A stretch of 64,000 nt of DNA. Origin: Lathyrus oleraceus (taxonomy: Eukaryota > Streptophyta > Magnoliopsida > Fabales > Fabaceae). A program made the position numbers and the translations under genes. The stretch is from assembly GCF_024323335.1 (NCBI RefSeq), contig NC_066579.1, forward strand, positions 252,333,575 to 252,397,574, given 5' to 3'. This document shows, in pieces, positions 33,030-43,957 of the stretch. The notes under the pieces were generated by a model. That model ran no database searches. It saw only the letters and a program-made list of their open reading frames with translations, and was not told the DNA's origin. The first letter of the stretch is position 1, and the number at the start of each line of letters is the position of its first letter.

Positions 33030-33089
33030 ATTTGACGTCTAGCTTATCCATGGCTTGATGGTCATGAATTTACCTCTATAGAAATTAAG

Positions 33090-33107
33090 TGGCGACTCTG
33101 TTGGGGA
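33090..33107 (+). promoter_or_regulatory. Primer binding site, tRNA-Arg type
   Basis: TGGCGACTCTGTTGGGGA, complementary to the 3' end of a tRNA-Arg ending in CCA, as established for Ogre elements. It starts within a few bases of the LTR end and fixes the boundary. Confidence 0.8.
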
Positions 33108-33946
33108 GTAGTCTCCAGTGGGTTTAGCCTACTTTTTTGTGTGTATATAATTGTATATATGTGATGTATGTATATTTGTGTGATATAATTTGCTTATTGT
33201 GCTTGGTGATCTCTGAGTGCTGAGATAAGTTCTAACCCGAACTTGAGTACAATTAAGATAGGAGGATGGTATAGTCATTTTCTTCTTGTGTGGAGTAGTC
33301 CTTAACAAGTTGGCTTGAGAACCATCTTCTCAATGGAGACCCTTTTGGATTTGGAAATGTCACACAAGTATTTGTGGTTAGGCATTACTATCTCTATTTT
33401 GGGTCCGAGAAGCTGAGGACCGTAGAACACTTATCCCTCTTGGTCTATCTAGGACGTAGTGCGGAGACTGTTCAAGTGTAGACTTGATAACAGTTGTTAC
33501 GCGACACTACACTCAGACGAGTTTCTCTTGAGAATATTATGGGTCGATGAGTCAGTCATCTTAACCTGTAATATCCGATAGATGGAATTAAGACTCTAGG
33601 AACTTTTTAGAACATGATCTACATGTTTTATCCTTAGTTCACTCCTTTGGGATGGTTCTTACCCAGACTCCATGCTCGTGACTCACAACAAACCCTTGAT
33701 TCTTGGTTGATCCAATCAAGTCTTGTCTATATCAATGGAACTTGGGTGTTGATAAGGTGTAAACCATAATCCACCAAAATGGATGATTGATCTTGACAAT
33801 GACTTGATTCATCCTTTGACCTTTGTTTGCTTGCCTTGTGTGTGATCCCTTATTTGTGATTGTTGCATTCATGCATTCATACGCATCATAGCATTCACAT
33901 GAAAATTTCAAGGAACTGAGGTATTATTTGCAAATATTTTCAGACC
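33108..33946 (+). other. 5' leader of Ogre element D
   Basis: Non-coding, 839 bp between PBS and ORF1. No convincing ORF. It contains several short upstream ATGs, so ORF1 would need leaky scanning, reinitiation, splicing or an internal entry mechanism. This is an inference from position only. Confidence 0.5.
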
Positions 33947-35449
33947 ATGGATTGTGGAAGAAGGAACACTAAGAAGTACGGTTTCAAAAGTCCTGACTTG
34001 AAAGAGTTAAGGAAGCTAGCATCTTTTGTATCAGATCCCTTGGACTTCAAACAACGCCATAGGAAATTATTGTCTGTCTTGTCTGCAGATGTGGTTGAAA
34101 GACTTCTGAGTGTGCTAGTACAGTTCTATGATCCTCTCTACCGTTGTTTCACTTTCCCAGATTACCAGCTTGTGCCTACATTGGAGGAGTATTCTCATCT
34201 CTTAGGGATACCCATTTCTAGTAGAGTGCCTTTTAGTGGATTGGAGGAGATTCCCAGATCTCATCTTATTATTGAAGCTCTTCATTTGAAGAAATCTGAG
34301 ATAGAGGCTCATTGGGCGAAGAAAGGAGGGTTATTTGGGTTGCCGCCTGATTTCCTCATCAAGGAAGCTACTGCTTTCGCTCAAGCATGTAGTGTGGACG
34401 CTTTTGAAGCTATCTTTGTGTTGCTCATTTATGGATTATCTATGTTACCTAACATTGACGATTTTGTTGATGTTAACGCCATTAGACTTTTCTTGATTGG
34501 GAATCATGTACCTACTTTGTTGGGTGATATGTATTTCTCTTTGCATCTAAGAAACTCTAAAGGTGGTGGAACTATTGTCTGTTGCATTCCTCTTTTGTAC
34601 AAGTGGTTTATTTCGCACTTGCCTCAGACACCTGCTTTTGTGGAGAAAAAACAATGTCTACGGTGGTCTCAAAGACTTATGTCTCTCACTAATGATGATA
34701 TAGTTTGGTATGATCCTTCATTGAGCAGTTTGGAGATTATTGACTGTTGTGGTGAATTCTCTAATGTGCCTCTCATTGGTACACAAGGAGGAATTAACTA
34801 CAACCCTGCTTTGGCTCGCCGACAACTTGGGTTCCCCTTGAGAGACAACCCTAATAACACTTTGTTAGAAGGTCTTTACAATCAAGAGGGTAAATATCCC
34901 CAACATTTGAAGCAAAAGATTGTGCATGCTTGGCATAATGTGCATAGGAAGGGAAGATCCGAGCTTGGTCCGTGCAATTATGTAGCTTTAGAAGCTTACA
35001 CTACTTGGGTAAAGAAAAGAGATTTGGAGTTGAAGATGCCTTATCCTTGTGAAAGACATATATCTATGGTTGTGGTTGAGCCATTAACTCTCCCTAACCA
35101 AGATGTAGAGGAGTTGGAAGACACGCTTGTTAAGATGAAGCAAGAGAAGGATATGTGGGAAGAGTGTTTCCGTGCTTTGAGAAAGAAGCATGAGGAGTTG
35201 CAGTTGGAGTCTAAGGACAAAGACGCACTCATTGAGCTACTTGAAGACCGAGTTACAAAGAGAGATAGAGAGCCGAAGGTTTCATCTTCTAGCATGCCTC
35301 ATCCTTCCGTCGCTTGGAAGAAGGTTGTTGATCAGCTTGTCCTCGAGAAGACTCAGATGAAGGCTTCTTTTGAGACCGAGATTCATCGCATTCGAAGGAA
35401 GTACGCTCCTACTGCCAGATCTTCTGACATTGTTGTTAGGGATCCTTAG
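33947..35449 (+). CDS. Ogre ORF1 protein (plant mobile domain-like), intact
   Basis: A 500-residue frame without interruption, upstream of gag, the hallmark extra ORF of Ogre. The N-terminal 370 residues look like a folded alpha-helical domain with FPDYQLVPTLEEYSHLLGIP near residues 65-85, a pattern seen in plant mobile-domain/aminotransferase-like proteins; residues about 385-455 (VEELEDTLVKMKQEKDMWEE and on) are a probable coiled coil; the tail is basic. Its biochemical role is unknown. The start ATG follows TTCAGACC. It is notable that this frame is intact while the adjoining gag-protease frame has many stops. Confidence 0.8.
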   Translation: MDCGRRNTKKYGFKSPDLKELRKLASFVSDPLDFKQRHRKLLSVLSADVVERLLSVLVQFYDPLYRCFTFPDYQLVPTLEEYSHLLGIPISSRVPFSGLEEIPRSHLIIEALHLKKSEIEAHWAKKGGLFGLPPDFLIKEATAFAQACSVDAFEAIFVLLIYGLSMLPNIDDFVDVNAIRLFLIGNHVPTLLGDMYFSLHLRNSKGGGTIVCCIPLLYKWFISHLPQTPAFVEKKQCLRWSQRLMSLTNDDIVWYDPSLSSLEIIDCCGEFSNVPLIGTQGGINYNPALARRQLGFPLRDNPNNTLLEGLYNQEGKYPQHLKQKIVHAWHNVHRKGRSELGPCNYVALEAYTTWVKKRDLELKMPYPCERHISMVVVEPLTLPNQDVEELEDTLVKMKQEKDMWEECFRALRKKHEELQLESKDKDALIELLEDRVTKRDREPKVSSSSMPHPSVAWKKVVDQLVLEKTQMKASFETEIHRIRRKYAPTARSSDIVVRDP

Positions 35450-35563
35450 GATGACTAGTCTCCTTTTCTCTTGTATTTTTCATTTGGTTTTTGAAATTGT
35501 ACTCCGTGTAATCCTTCCAAATAAAAGAGATTTTTGGTCATATCAAATTGTTGCAATTGTTGT

Positions 35564-35632
<69 letters not shown>

Positions 35633-35728
35633 GTAAATAATTAAGTTAGTTCCTTGAAAGAATAAAAATAAATCAATAAGCATTGCATTTCATGCATCAT
35701 TTTCATAAGCAGGTCTCTCTTTCGCCAG
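35450..35728 (+). other. ORF1-gag spacer of element D
   Basis: Non-coding and T/A-rich, with an (AT)32 microsatellite at 35567-35630. Confidence 0.7.
35567..35630. repeat. (AT)n microsatellite
   Basis: Thirty-two uninterrupted AT units between ORF1 and gag. Confidence 0.95.
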
Positions 35729-38194
35729 ATGTCTCATTGGTGTTTCTTTTGTGCTTCAGCCAAGCTGACTCATCGGTACAACACTCGCGTCAATCACTCC
35801 AAAATCATGGAACATCTTGAGCAAGAGAATAAAGAGCTAAAGGACGAGATCGCTCGACTGACTGCCATGATGGAGTCAGTGTTAGCTGCTCAGAGCCAGT
35901 CTTCTCCAACACCCACAACTCTTCCTCCTCAAAGGACTGTTATTTCAGAGGTGGCTACCTCTCCCATGCATACCGCTCATTTTGCGCCTGCCATGCCTGC
36001 CGGATTCCCGTGGGGAACGCCGCCGAACTTCGTGCCTGAAGGCTTTGCGCCTACCTTTGCTTTTATGTCGGCATCTATCCCGGTCATGTCTGTGCCACCT
36101 CCCATAGTGCATACCTTACCTCGTGTGGAAGACACCATTTATCATTCCGAGCCATCTGAGGGCCCGAACGTGTATGAGAAAATGGATGAGATGAAGGATC
36201 AATTTCTTGAGCTGCGCAAGGAGTTGAAAACATTGAGAGGTAAGGACCTGATTTGAAAGAGTGATGTTGGATTATGTCTGGTGCCGAATGTGAAGATTCC
36301 GGTGAAGTTCAAAGTGCCTGACTTTGAAAAATACAGAGGGAACACATGTCCGCTCAGTCATTTGGTGATGTATGCCCGCAAAATGTCTACCCAAACTGAC
36401 AATGATCAGCTGTTAATCCACTACTTCCAAGACAGTCTGACCGGTGCGGTGCTCAGATGGTATATGGGGTTGGACAGTGCAATCATTCGCACATTCAACA
36501 ATTTGGGAGAAACTTTTGTCAAATAGTATAATTATAAGATGGATATGGCGCCTGATAGATACCAGTTGAGGTCCATGTCTTAGAAGGATAAGGAGATATT
36601 CAAAGAATATGCACAGAGATAGAGAGAGTTAGCTGCTCATATCACTCCTCCTTTGGAAGAAAAGGTGATGACAAAGATCTTTTTGAAGACCCTGAGTTCA
36701 TTTTACTATGAATGTATGATCGCCAGTTCCCCCAGTGACTTTACCGAAATGGTAAATATGGGGATGAGGCTTGAAGAAAGTGTCCGAGAAGGACGATTGT
36801 CAAAAGAGGAGGCATCATCGAGTAAGAGATATGGCAGCAGCTTCGGGAAGAAGAAAGACAGCAAAACCAACGCAATTTCCAGTGGGAGACAGAGGAGGCC
36901 TCAAATCAGAAAGAATCAACCACCCCATTAACACCATCATCAAGTATCCTCCGTAATTCCTATATTTTCCGCAAGTCAATCAACACCAATTCAACAACAA
37001 CAACATCAACAGCAACAACCACAGCGACGAACAAACACCTACAATAACAACAATACCAACAATCATCAACAACAAACTTTCGAGAGGAAGAAGGTCTCTT
37101 TCGACCCAATTTCTATGACCTATGCATAGCTTTATCCCTCGTTGGTTCTCAAGAACCTACTCCAATCGAGAAGTCCGCCACAAATTCCTGAACCACTTCC
37201 ATGGTGGTACAAGCTTGACCTCCGTTGTGCTTTTCATCAAGGAGCACCCGAACATGATATTGAGAACTGTTATCCACTCAAATACAGAGTTCAGAAGCTA
37301 GTGAAAAGTGGAATGGTATCCTTTGAGGACCACGCACTTAATGTGAAAGCAAACCCACTGCCAACCCATGGAAATTCATTTGTTAATATGGTGGACGGTT
37401 GTCCCGGAGAGTTTAAAGTGTTTGATGTATGTTTCATAAGGAGATCCTTGGTGACGATGCATAAGGACATTTGCGTAGTGAGCGATTGTGAGCATGACCA
37501 TGATGGTTGTGCTATCTGCAATGTTAACCCAAGGGGTTGTATGGTTGTGAAAAGAGACATCCAGCGGATGATGGATGAAGGTATGATTCAAATTATTCAA
37601 TCCCGTCACATAGATGACGATGTGAATGTCATAGTGCCCGTTTTCAAGAATCCAGAAAGAGTAGTCATTCAGTACGACAACAGTAATAGTAATAGCATCA
37701 GTCAGAGATCGGTAACGCCGTTGGTCATACGGTTGGCGGGTCCAGTCCTATATGCATCCGATAAAGTTATTCCTTATCAGTATAATGCAACAATGTTGAA
37801 AGATGGTCAAGAGGTTCCATTGCCTACAACCAGCTTTGTAGTAAGCATTACTGATGTTACTAAAGTGACCCGTAGCGGTCGAGTGTGTCGCAACCTGAAA
37901 AATACAGTGTGCGAAAAAACAACCGGCGAAAGAAAAATACAGAAGAGTCGCCACCGTGCGTTATTCATCCCAAAGGAGGGAAAGGAAACGCTCGAAGTAA
38001 ACCTGAAAAAGGAAAGGACAAGACGGGGTCTCGTAACCAAATCTTGGGTTCGGGAGTCGGTTATGCGAAGGGAAGGTATTAGCACCCCTACGCATCCGTA
38101 ATACTCTACGGGATCCACTTTTGTAGTTTTCGTCTAAAGGGTGTGAGTTTATCTTGTGCTGTTTACCAAAAAAAAAGGTTAAATGGAAATGACT

Positions 38195-38370
38195 CGCGCG
38201 GATGTCGCATCCACTGCATACGTATCTCATCTGAATATGAGAATCAGAGTCTTCGTAGCTCGGCTGACCTATGGGTTGGGGGATGTGTGCTCGCTAAGAC
38301 ATCGCGTCTTATGCCTACGTATCTCATCTGGAATGAGAATCAGAGCAAGCCGTAGTTCGGCTAACTACGG
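38195..38370 (-). repeat. Two structured U5 modules of the solo LTR
   Basis: Plus-strand TAAGAC-ATCGC-GTCTTA at 38295-38311, CTACGT just after, CTCAT/ATGAG, and CCGTAGTT/AACTACGG near 38350-38370. The other module has GGATG-TCG-CATCC near 38200-38212. The layout is the same as in A and C. Confidence 0.6.
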
Positions 38371-39292
38371 GGTTATGGATTGGGTTTTGGACGAACGACG
38401 TCACTACGCAATCTACCGGATGCTCGGCCTTTGGAGACTTACTCGCCTGTAGTAGAAGGAGTTAACGTGTTGCTTTGGGTTTTAGGGTTTGGGATGCTCA
38501 AGGGCAAAAAGGCAGTCCTTGATGAAGGAACCGCGCTACCTGCAGGGATACGAACACATACAAAACAAACATGTATAAAGTAAATGTGCCAACAAGGGGC
38601 TCAGAAGTAAATAAACAAAAGAAAACAAATGCCTCCTATCGAGGTCTTCCAGCTAAGAAAGCGATAAAATGCGGAAAAGAGGTAAAAGTAGCACACGGAT
38701 AAAGATCTGAAGTAACAGCAATTAAAGGAGTAAGAAACCCAGGGATCTCCCAAGCTAATGCCATCAAAGAAAGGTGAGTCAGTACAGGTAATTGGAATGA
38801 ACCTCCAGGGGTTATCCCACAAATAAAGTGGGAAACCACGCAAGTTATCCCTGCAAAAGTCATGTGAGCCCTCACAAAAACTCAACAAAAGGGTTAGTGA
38901 AACACGATAAGCATTTTTTTCATGAATAACAGTATGGTTTCAGAAACCTCAAACCCTGTGGCATACACTCAAAAATTAAACGGATAAACATTCAAGGCAT
39001 TGTTTATACATTCATATACATATTAAACCCATGGGCGAAAAACCTAATGAAATTCATCCATCATACCTCATACATTCAGAGTATTCAACTTCAAAGCAAA
39101 AGGTAATGGGAATAAAGGCAAACCTGATTGGAGAGCTTGATTGAAATTGAGTTGCACCCGTGAGGCCCTTCAGGGTTTGGAGGCTGCTCTGAGTTCTCTG
39201 TCAGGTTTCTCTTCAGGTTTTGTCCAGGGTTTTGTTCCAAGGAAACCTCAGAGTATTTTGTTTCTCTTCCTTTTTCTCAAGTGAAACCTTGG

Positions 39293-39302
39293 TATTTATA
39301 TA
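39293..39302 (-). promoter_or_regulatory. TATA box of the solo LTR
   Basis: Minus strand TATATAAATA, about 250 bp from the LTR start. A T-rich (A-rich in sense) tract at about 39355-39470 lies upstream of it. Confidence 0.6.
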
Positions 39303-40432
39303 CTGAATTTCATGGTTTTGTGGGCTCAAATGAGAGAGACCCAAGTCCAAAAATTTTTATTATATTTTATTTATTTTTTTATTATTTTTTTTATTTATTT
39401 ATTTTTTTTGTAAAAAATTATTTTTTATTTTTTATTTTTTTTCGTTTTTTTTTCCATTTTTTTTTCGGATCTAATTCTGATTGACATGATGAAATGCAAT
39501 ATGAAATGCTAAATGAATGCATGAATGAGGAGGGCAAATTTTGGGGTGTTACAGAGTGTTTGGGTCGGTGATCCCAAAATTTGTAGAAGATTCAACAGTC
39601 ACTAAGAAGGTGGAAGTACCTGCAATAGATCCAATTAGCACTTCAAAGCGTCAGTCTGGTGAATCCAGCAATTTGAAGGCTAATGATGATGATGAGGTAC
39701 TCCGTCTGATCAAGAAAAGCGAGTTTAATATGGTGGAGTAGCTGCTCCAAACCCCCTCAAAGATTTTAGTATTGTATCTACTCAAGTTCAGAAGCGCACA
39801 GAGAAGCACTCCAAAGAGTTCTAGAATAAGCGTTTGGGGAACATGATGTTACGGTGGATCAATTTGATCATATTGTGGCTAACATCACTTCCTGCAACAA
39901 TCTCAGCTTTTGTGATGAAGAACTCCCTGTGGAGGGTAGGAATCATAACTTGCCTTTACACATCTCCATGAATTACAAAGATGATGCTTTGTCCAATGTG
40001 ATTGTTAACACCGGATCGTCGTTGGATGTGCTTGATAACACTGAAATTTATCGTATTTTCGACTCCGATTTCACATGAATTCTAGTTGTTTTATTGTTAT
40101 TTTGTTGTGTTATTGCTATGTTTTCCTTTGTTTTCAGGTTTTTACTTTAATTGGAGCCTCGATCGAGAAAAGGAGTGAAAAAGAGCTAAAATCCCTAAAA
40201 TTCAACATTTTGTACTTGTGGCCTACCCCATGGCTAGTGCCATAGACCCTGCCATGACGTCTCCAAGCTCAACTTCCCTCAACTGCCACGTTCCCCACTA
40301 CTTCCACTAAGGCGCCTCAGATTGGCCTTGTGGCGGGCGCCATGGCCTTGTGGCGGGTGCCACAAGAGGAAACGTTTTCCTCCCATTTTCAAGTTGAAGG
40401 GCATCCTTGTCATTTCCATCTTTTTACTTGCT

Positions 40433-40440
40433 TATAAATA
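40433..40440 (+). promoter_or_regulatory. TATA box of element F 5' LTR
   Basis: TATAAATA followed by GAAACTCG, 400 bp into the LTR; the 3' LTR has the identical box at 52238-52245. Confidence 0.7.
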
Positions 40441-40723
40441 GAAACTCGAAATCACTTTTACAATCATCCAAACTTAGAGCAGAGGCAAACTAAGAGCAAC
40501 TTTGTTTCACTTAGGCATATATTCAGTATTATAAAGTGGTAATCGCTTCGCATTGGAGTGTTACCACAATTGTGTAATCAAGTCTGTGATAGAGTCTGTA
40601 ATCGAGTTTGGAGCACTTTGGAAGGAAGTTAATCCTGCCACCATTTTCATTTCCGCTTTGTAATTTATTCAACCCTCAGATTGGAGCAGGTTTTTATTAC
40701 TTGTCTTTATCTTATTTATTTTC

Positions 40724-40970
40724 TCGCACTCGCTTTAAATTATTTAATACCTCGCACTCGCTTTAAATTATTTATTTTCTCGCACTCGCTTTAAATTATT
40801 TATTTCCTCGCACTCGCTTAATTTTATTTATTTTCTCGCACTCGCTTTAAATTATTTATTTCCTCGCACTCGCTTTACTTTTATTTATTTTCCCGCACTC
40901 GCTTTACTTTTATTTACTTTCCGCACTCGCACTACTTTTATTTACTTTCCGCACTCGAACTACTTTTATT
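40724..40970 (+). repeat. Nine-unit CGCACTCG tandem array in 5' LTR of F
   Basis: About 27-33-bp units made of CTCGCACTCGCTTTAAATT plus TATTTATTT, with later units changing to CTTTACTTTTATTTA. Nine copies of CGCACTCG are present. The 3' LTR array also has nine. Confidence 0.85.
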
Positions 40971-41763
40971 TAAATTAATGCACTTTTACTTTACCATGTC
41001 TAACTAAATCTATAAGGTTAGAATGTAAGAATCGTAATTGAACCGATAATCCATACAATTGTTCGTAGAAGCACTTAAGGGCTATTTTAACTTTCAACTT
41101 AAGTTTTCCCGCACTTAATTTCCGTTGGGTAAGATCGAAAGCCGTCCAACGTCTTTTTAAACTTAATTGCTTTTAACTATTTCAAAAACAGCGAAAGCGC
41201 TTTGTTTAGTTCATTAGGAGTTTTTAACTTAAGAAGAAAAGAGATTTTAAAACTATTTTCGGACGCGTTTATAAGTTTAGAGTCTGATTCGTGAGAACCT
41301 CTTTTGGTTCAGAAATCCAGGTTATAATACTTTTCAACTTAGTCAAGATACTATATTTCTTAAAAATAGGTTTACTACTCTAACGCAATGCGCGCCTTTT
41401 TATAAGTGACAATAAGAGGGTTTGATTAGGGAGTACAACTCGGTTCTGAATACGCGAAAGCGACAGTTCCCGTTATATTAGTTCTTTTCAAACTAGAAAA
41501 CATTGCCCATAAGTAGTTCTGTTAGCAAGTATTTGGATTATTAATTGATTACGTGAATTACATTCGACCTTGTCTTTATTAATTAAATCTTTATTCAACA
41601 CTTTACTCTTCATTGCACACTCCAAAAACACCTATTTTGATTGCCTTTGATAAACACCATAACAATAGATAACGATAGATTGACACTTGGTCTTTGTGGA
41701 TTCGATAATCTTTTATATTACTCTGACGCGTTCGTATACTTGCGAAACACCGCATCAAGTTTT

Positions 41764-41781
41764 TGGCGCCGTTGTCGGGGA
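41764..41781 (+). promoter_or_regulatory. Primer binding site of element F
   Basis: TGGCGCCGTTGTCGGGGA; Athila-type elements use a near-identical PBS assigned to tRNA-Asp. It begins seven bases after the LTR end. Confidence 0.8.
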
Positions 41782-41848
41782 ACAATTTCGTCAAATTTCA
41801 TTTCCCTGTTGTTATATCGTTTAGACTTAGGCTATTTCCCGCCAGTCA

Positions 41849-43957
41849 ATGCGAAGAACTCACAGCACCGGAAGTTTAAGCTTAGTATACCCTCTGGCGG
41901 AACCTGAACGTTACGCTCGCGCACGTTTATTCTTTCATAGAATTAAGAGAGCTATGGCCGAAGATCAAAACCAAAGACCTCTTAAGGATTTCGCTCAACC
42001 ATCAAATGAAGAACCTAGTTCTAGTATAGTAAACCCAACCACCCCAGCTAATAATTTTGAACTTAAACCATCCTTGTTGCAACTAGTGCAACAGAGACAA
42101 TTCGCAGGTCTCGCTACTGAGAACCCAAACCAACATTTAAAAATATTTCTTCAATTAGCAGACACTTTTAAAACCAATGGAGCTTCTCCTAAGGCAATAC
42201 GTTTAAGATTATTTCCTTTTTCCCTCAGAGATAAAGCCCTATCATGGTTAGATTCCCTTCCACTCAATTCCATTACGACTTGGGATAATCTTAGAAGAGT
42301 ATTTCTTGCTAGATATTTTCCCCCGAGTAAGACCGTCGTTCTTCGAAACCATATAACTAGATTTACCCAAAACCAAGGAGAATCGCTGTTCGAAGCTTGG
42401 GAGAGATATAAAGAGTTGTTACGAGCATGCCCACATCATGGTTTAGAAGATTGGTTAATCATTCAAACCTTCTATAATGGACTTCACTATAAGACGAAGA
42501 TGACCATCGACGCTGCCGCAGGTGGTGCTCTGATGAACAAACCTTATCCTGAAGCTAGTGCCCTCATCGAAGATATGGCTCAAAACCATCAATCATAGGG
42601 AGTCGAACGAGCGACAGTAGAGAAGAAGGAAGCCCAAGGAGGAGTGCATGAACTAAGCTCTATAGACATGATGCAAGCTAAAATGGACGCATTAGCCCTC
42701 AAAGTCGAGCATATGTGCATAAACCCGAATACTGTAGCCGCAATTTCGTCAGATTGTGAGATATATGAAACCAAAGGACACCAATCTACAGAATGCATTC
42801 TATTAAACGAAACCCACTCTGAGCAAGTGAATTACACCCAAGGGAACCCATACTCGAATACCTATAACCCCGGATGGAGGAATCACCCGAACTTATCCTA
42901 TAAAAACAATAACCCTATCTAAAATAATGCACCTCCGAGACCTAGTTATCAAGCCCCAAGATCGAATCAACCTATGCAACCTGTGCCACCAAAGTCGAGC
43001 CTTGAGAAAATTATGGAAAATTTTATCACCGCTCAAACCGAACAAAACAAGGAGTTCATGAACCAAAACATTCATGTTAACGAATTGATTACTCAGTTAG
43101 GAACCAAGGTTGACCAAATAGTTACTCATACCAAGATGCTTGAAACTCAGATCTCTCAGGTAGCTTTAAACCAAGCCCCTCAGACTACACCTGGAGGACA
43201 ATTCCCTGGACAACCTCAACAAAATCCGAGAGGACAAGCCAATGCCATTACCCTACGAAGTGGGAACGCTTATGATGAGCCACCAAACCCTAGATTGAGT
43301 GAACCCAAAACTTCTAAGGAATGTACCAAGCCCCCGGACGAAGTAAAGGAACCAGAGGAATCTAAAAACTAGGAAGGTCGAGAAAAAGGAGAAGAACCTA
43401 AAGATAAAACTTACGTACCACCCCCGCCATATAAACCACCTATACCATATCCGCAAAGACTCAAACAAACCCAGATCAATAAACATTATCAAAAATTTAT
43501 TAAAGTTATAGAAAAACTTCATGTAGAAATCCCTTTCACAGAAGCCATCACCCAAATACCTTCTTATGCAAAGTTTCTCAAAGACATCCTTACCAACAAA
43601 CGTAGACTTGACGATCCGAAGCCTTTGGAATGTAATGCTATTTCCAAGGACAAATTAGCAAAGAAAGATAAAGATCCTGGAAATTTCTCCATTCCTTGCC
43701 TTTTGGGTAATCATGTCATCGAAAAAGCTTTTCTAGACTTAGGAGCTAGTGTAAGCTTAATGCCTTTAGCAGTTTGTGAGAGGTTAAACTTAGGAGAATT
43801 ACAGTCCACTAAGATGTCACTTCAGTTAGCCGATAGATCTGTTAAATATCCGATAGGCATTTTAGAAGATATTCCTGTTAGGATAGGTCAGTTATTTATC
43901 CCTACTGATTTGGTTGTCATGGACATCAAAGAGGACAATGATATCCAATCCTTCTAG
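41849..43957 (+). pseudogene. gag-pro: gag-protease of element F, four in-frame stops
   Basis: A single frame from 41849 (alternative ATG at 41954, MAEDQNQRP). The capsid region is clear at about 42060-42590 (FLQLADTFKTNG, LRLFPFSLRDKALSWL, RFTQNQGESLFEAWERYKEL). A CEIYETKGHQSTEC knuckle-like motif is near 42760, then a coiled-coil-prone segment, NAITLRSG near 43245, a Pro-rich linker and the protease LDLGASVSLMP near 43735. Stops are at 42596, 42920, 43370 and 43955; a frameshift near 43942 precedes the next frame. The domain order is normal for Athila. Confidence 0.85.

Larger units (their letters stand above)
28408..33087 (+). mobile_element. 5' LTR of Ogre element D (about 4.7 kb)
   Basis: The start matches the well-known Ogre LTR beginning. 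A TATA box at 29919 leaves about 1.5 kb of U3 and 3.2 kb transcribed. The interior is AT-rich and non-coding; small open frames are chance. Near the 3' end it shows one structured module (32688-32747), the block GGGTGCTAACACCTTCCCT (about 32878) and a PBS-like word (33016-33029). The inner end is set by the PBS at 33090; the last few LTR bases are uncertain since no CA end is obvious. A deleted second copy is at 54148-56895. Confidence 0.8.
37886..39553 (-). mobile_element. Solo LTR, Tat lineage, with 5-bp target-site duplication
   Basis: Minus-strand LTR of 1,668 bp with TGTAACACC...TTGCGACA ends. Both sides carry GAGTG (37881-37885 and 39554-39558), a clean target-site duplication, and the gag-protease frame of element D continues across it. 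It matches the LTRs of A and C in the shared U5 blocks and in TATA context. The internal region was presumably lost by recombination between two LTRs. Confidence 0.9.
28408..40032 (+). mobile_element. Element D: Ogre retrotransposon, 5' half
   Basis: Long LTR starting TGTAAGACCCCAATTTTGAC, tRNA-Arg-type PBS, a separate ORF1 ahead of gag, then gag and the start of protease. This order is diagnostic for Ogre. The protease is cut at 40032 by element F, and pol is not found to the right; a large deletion between 53142 and the LTR piece at 54148 probably removed it. A solo LTR splits gag-protease at 37886. Confidence 0.85.
35729..40032 (+). pseudogene. gag-pro: gag-protease of Ogre element D, interrupted by a solo LTR
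   Basis: Starts MSHWCFFCASAKLTHRYNTR with a coiled-coil segment (LEQENKELKDEIARLTAMME). The capsid region is recognisable at about 36281-36780, a Gln/Asn-rich linker at 36960-37080, and a knuckle-like CAFHQGAPEHDIENC near 37229-37273. One frame runs to 37885 with stops at 36254, 36524, 36581, 36620, 36929 and 37127. The solo LTR (37886-39553) splits it; it resumes at 39554, has a stop at 39739 and a frameshift, and reaches the protease active site VNTGSSLDV near 40020, where the catalytic Asp is replaced by Asn. Element F truncates it at 40032. Confidence 0.8.
40033..41757 (+). mobile_element. 5' LTR of element F (1,725 bp)
   Basis: Starts TGATAACACTGAAATTTATC and ends ACCGCATCA, six bases before the PBS. 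Contains a GTGGCGGGCGCCA direct/inverted repeat near 40330-40365, a TATA box at 40433 and an array of CTCGCACTCG units. It matches the 3' LTR along the available length. Confidence 0.9.

Noticed and set aside
28408..33087. Small open frames within the Ogre LTR (for example near 29597 and 32683)
   Set aside because: AT-rich non-coding LTR; frames are short, lack domains and are broken in the second LTR copy.
33090..33107. tRNA gene fragment
   Set aside because: Only the complement of a tRNA 3' end is present next to an LTR; this is a primer binding site. No cloverleaf is visible.
40724..40970. Regular direct repeats suggesting a CRISPR array
   Set aside because: Spacers are not unique, units vary gradually and the array sits in a plant LTR present twice; the context is eukaryotic.
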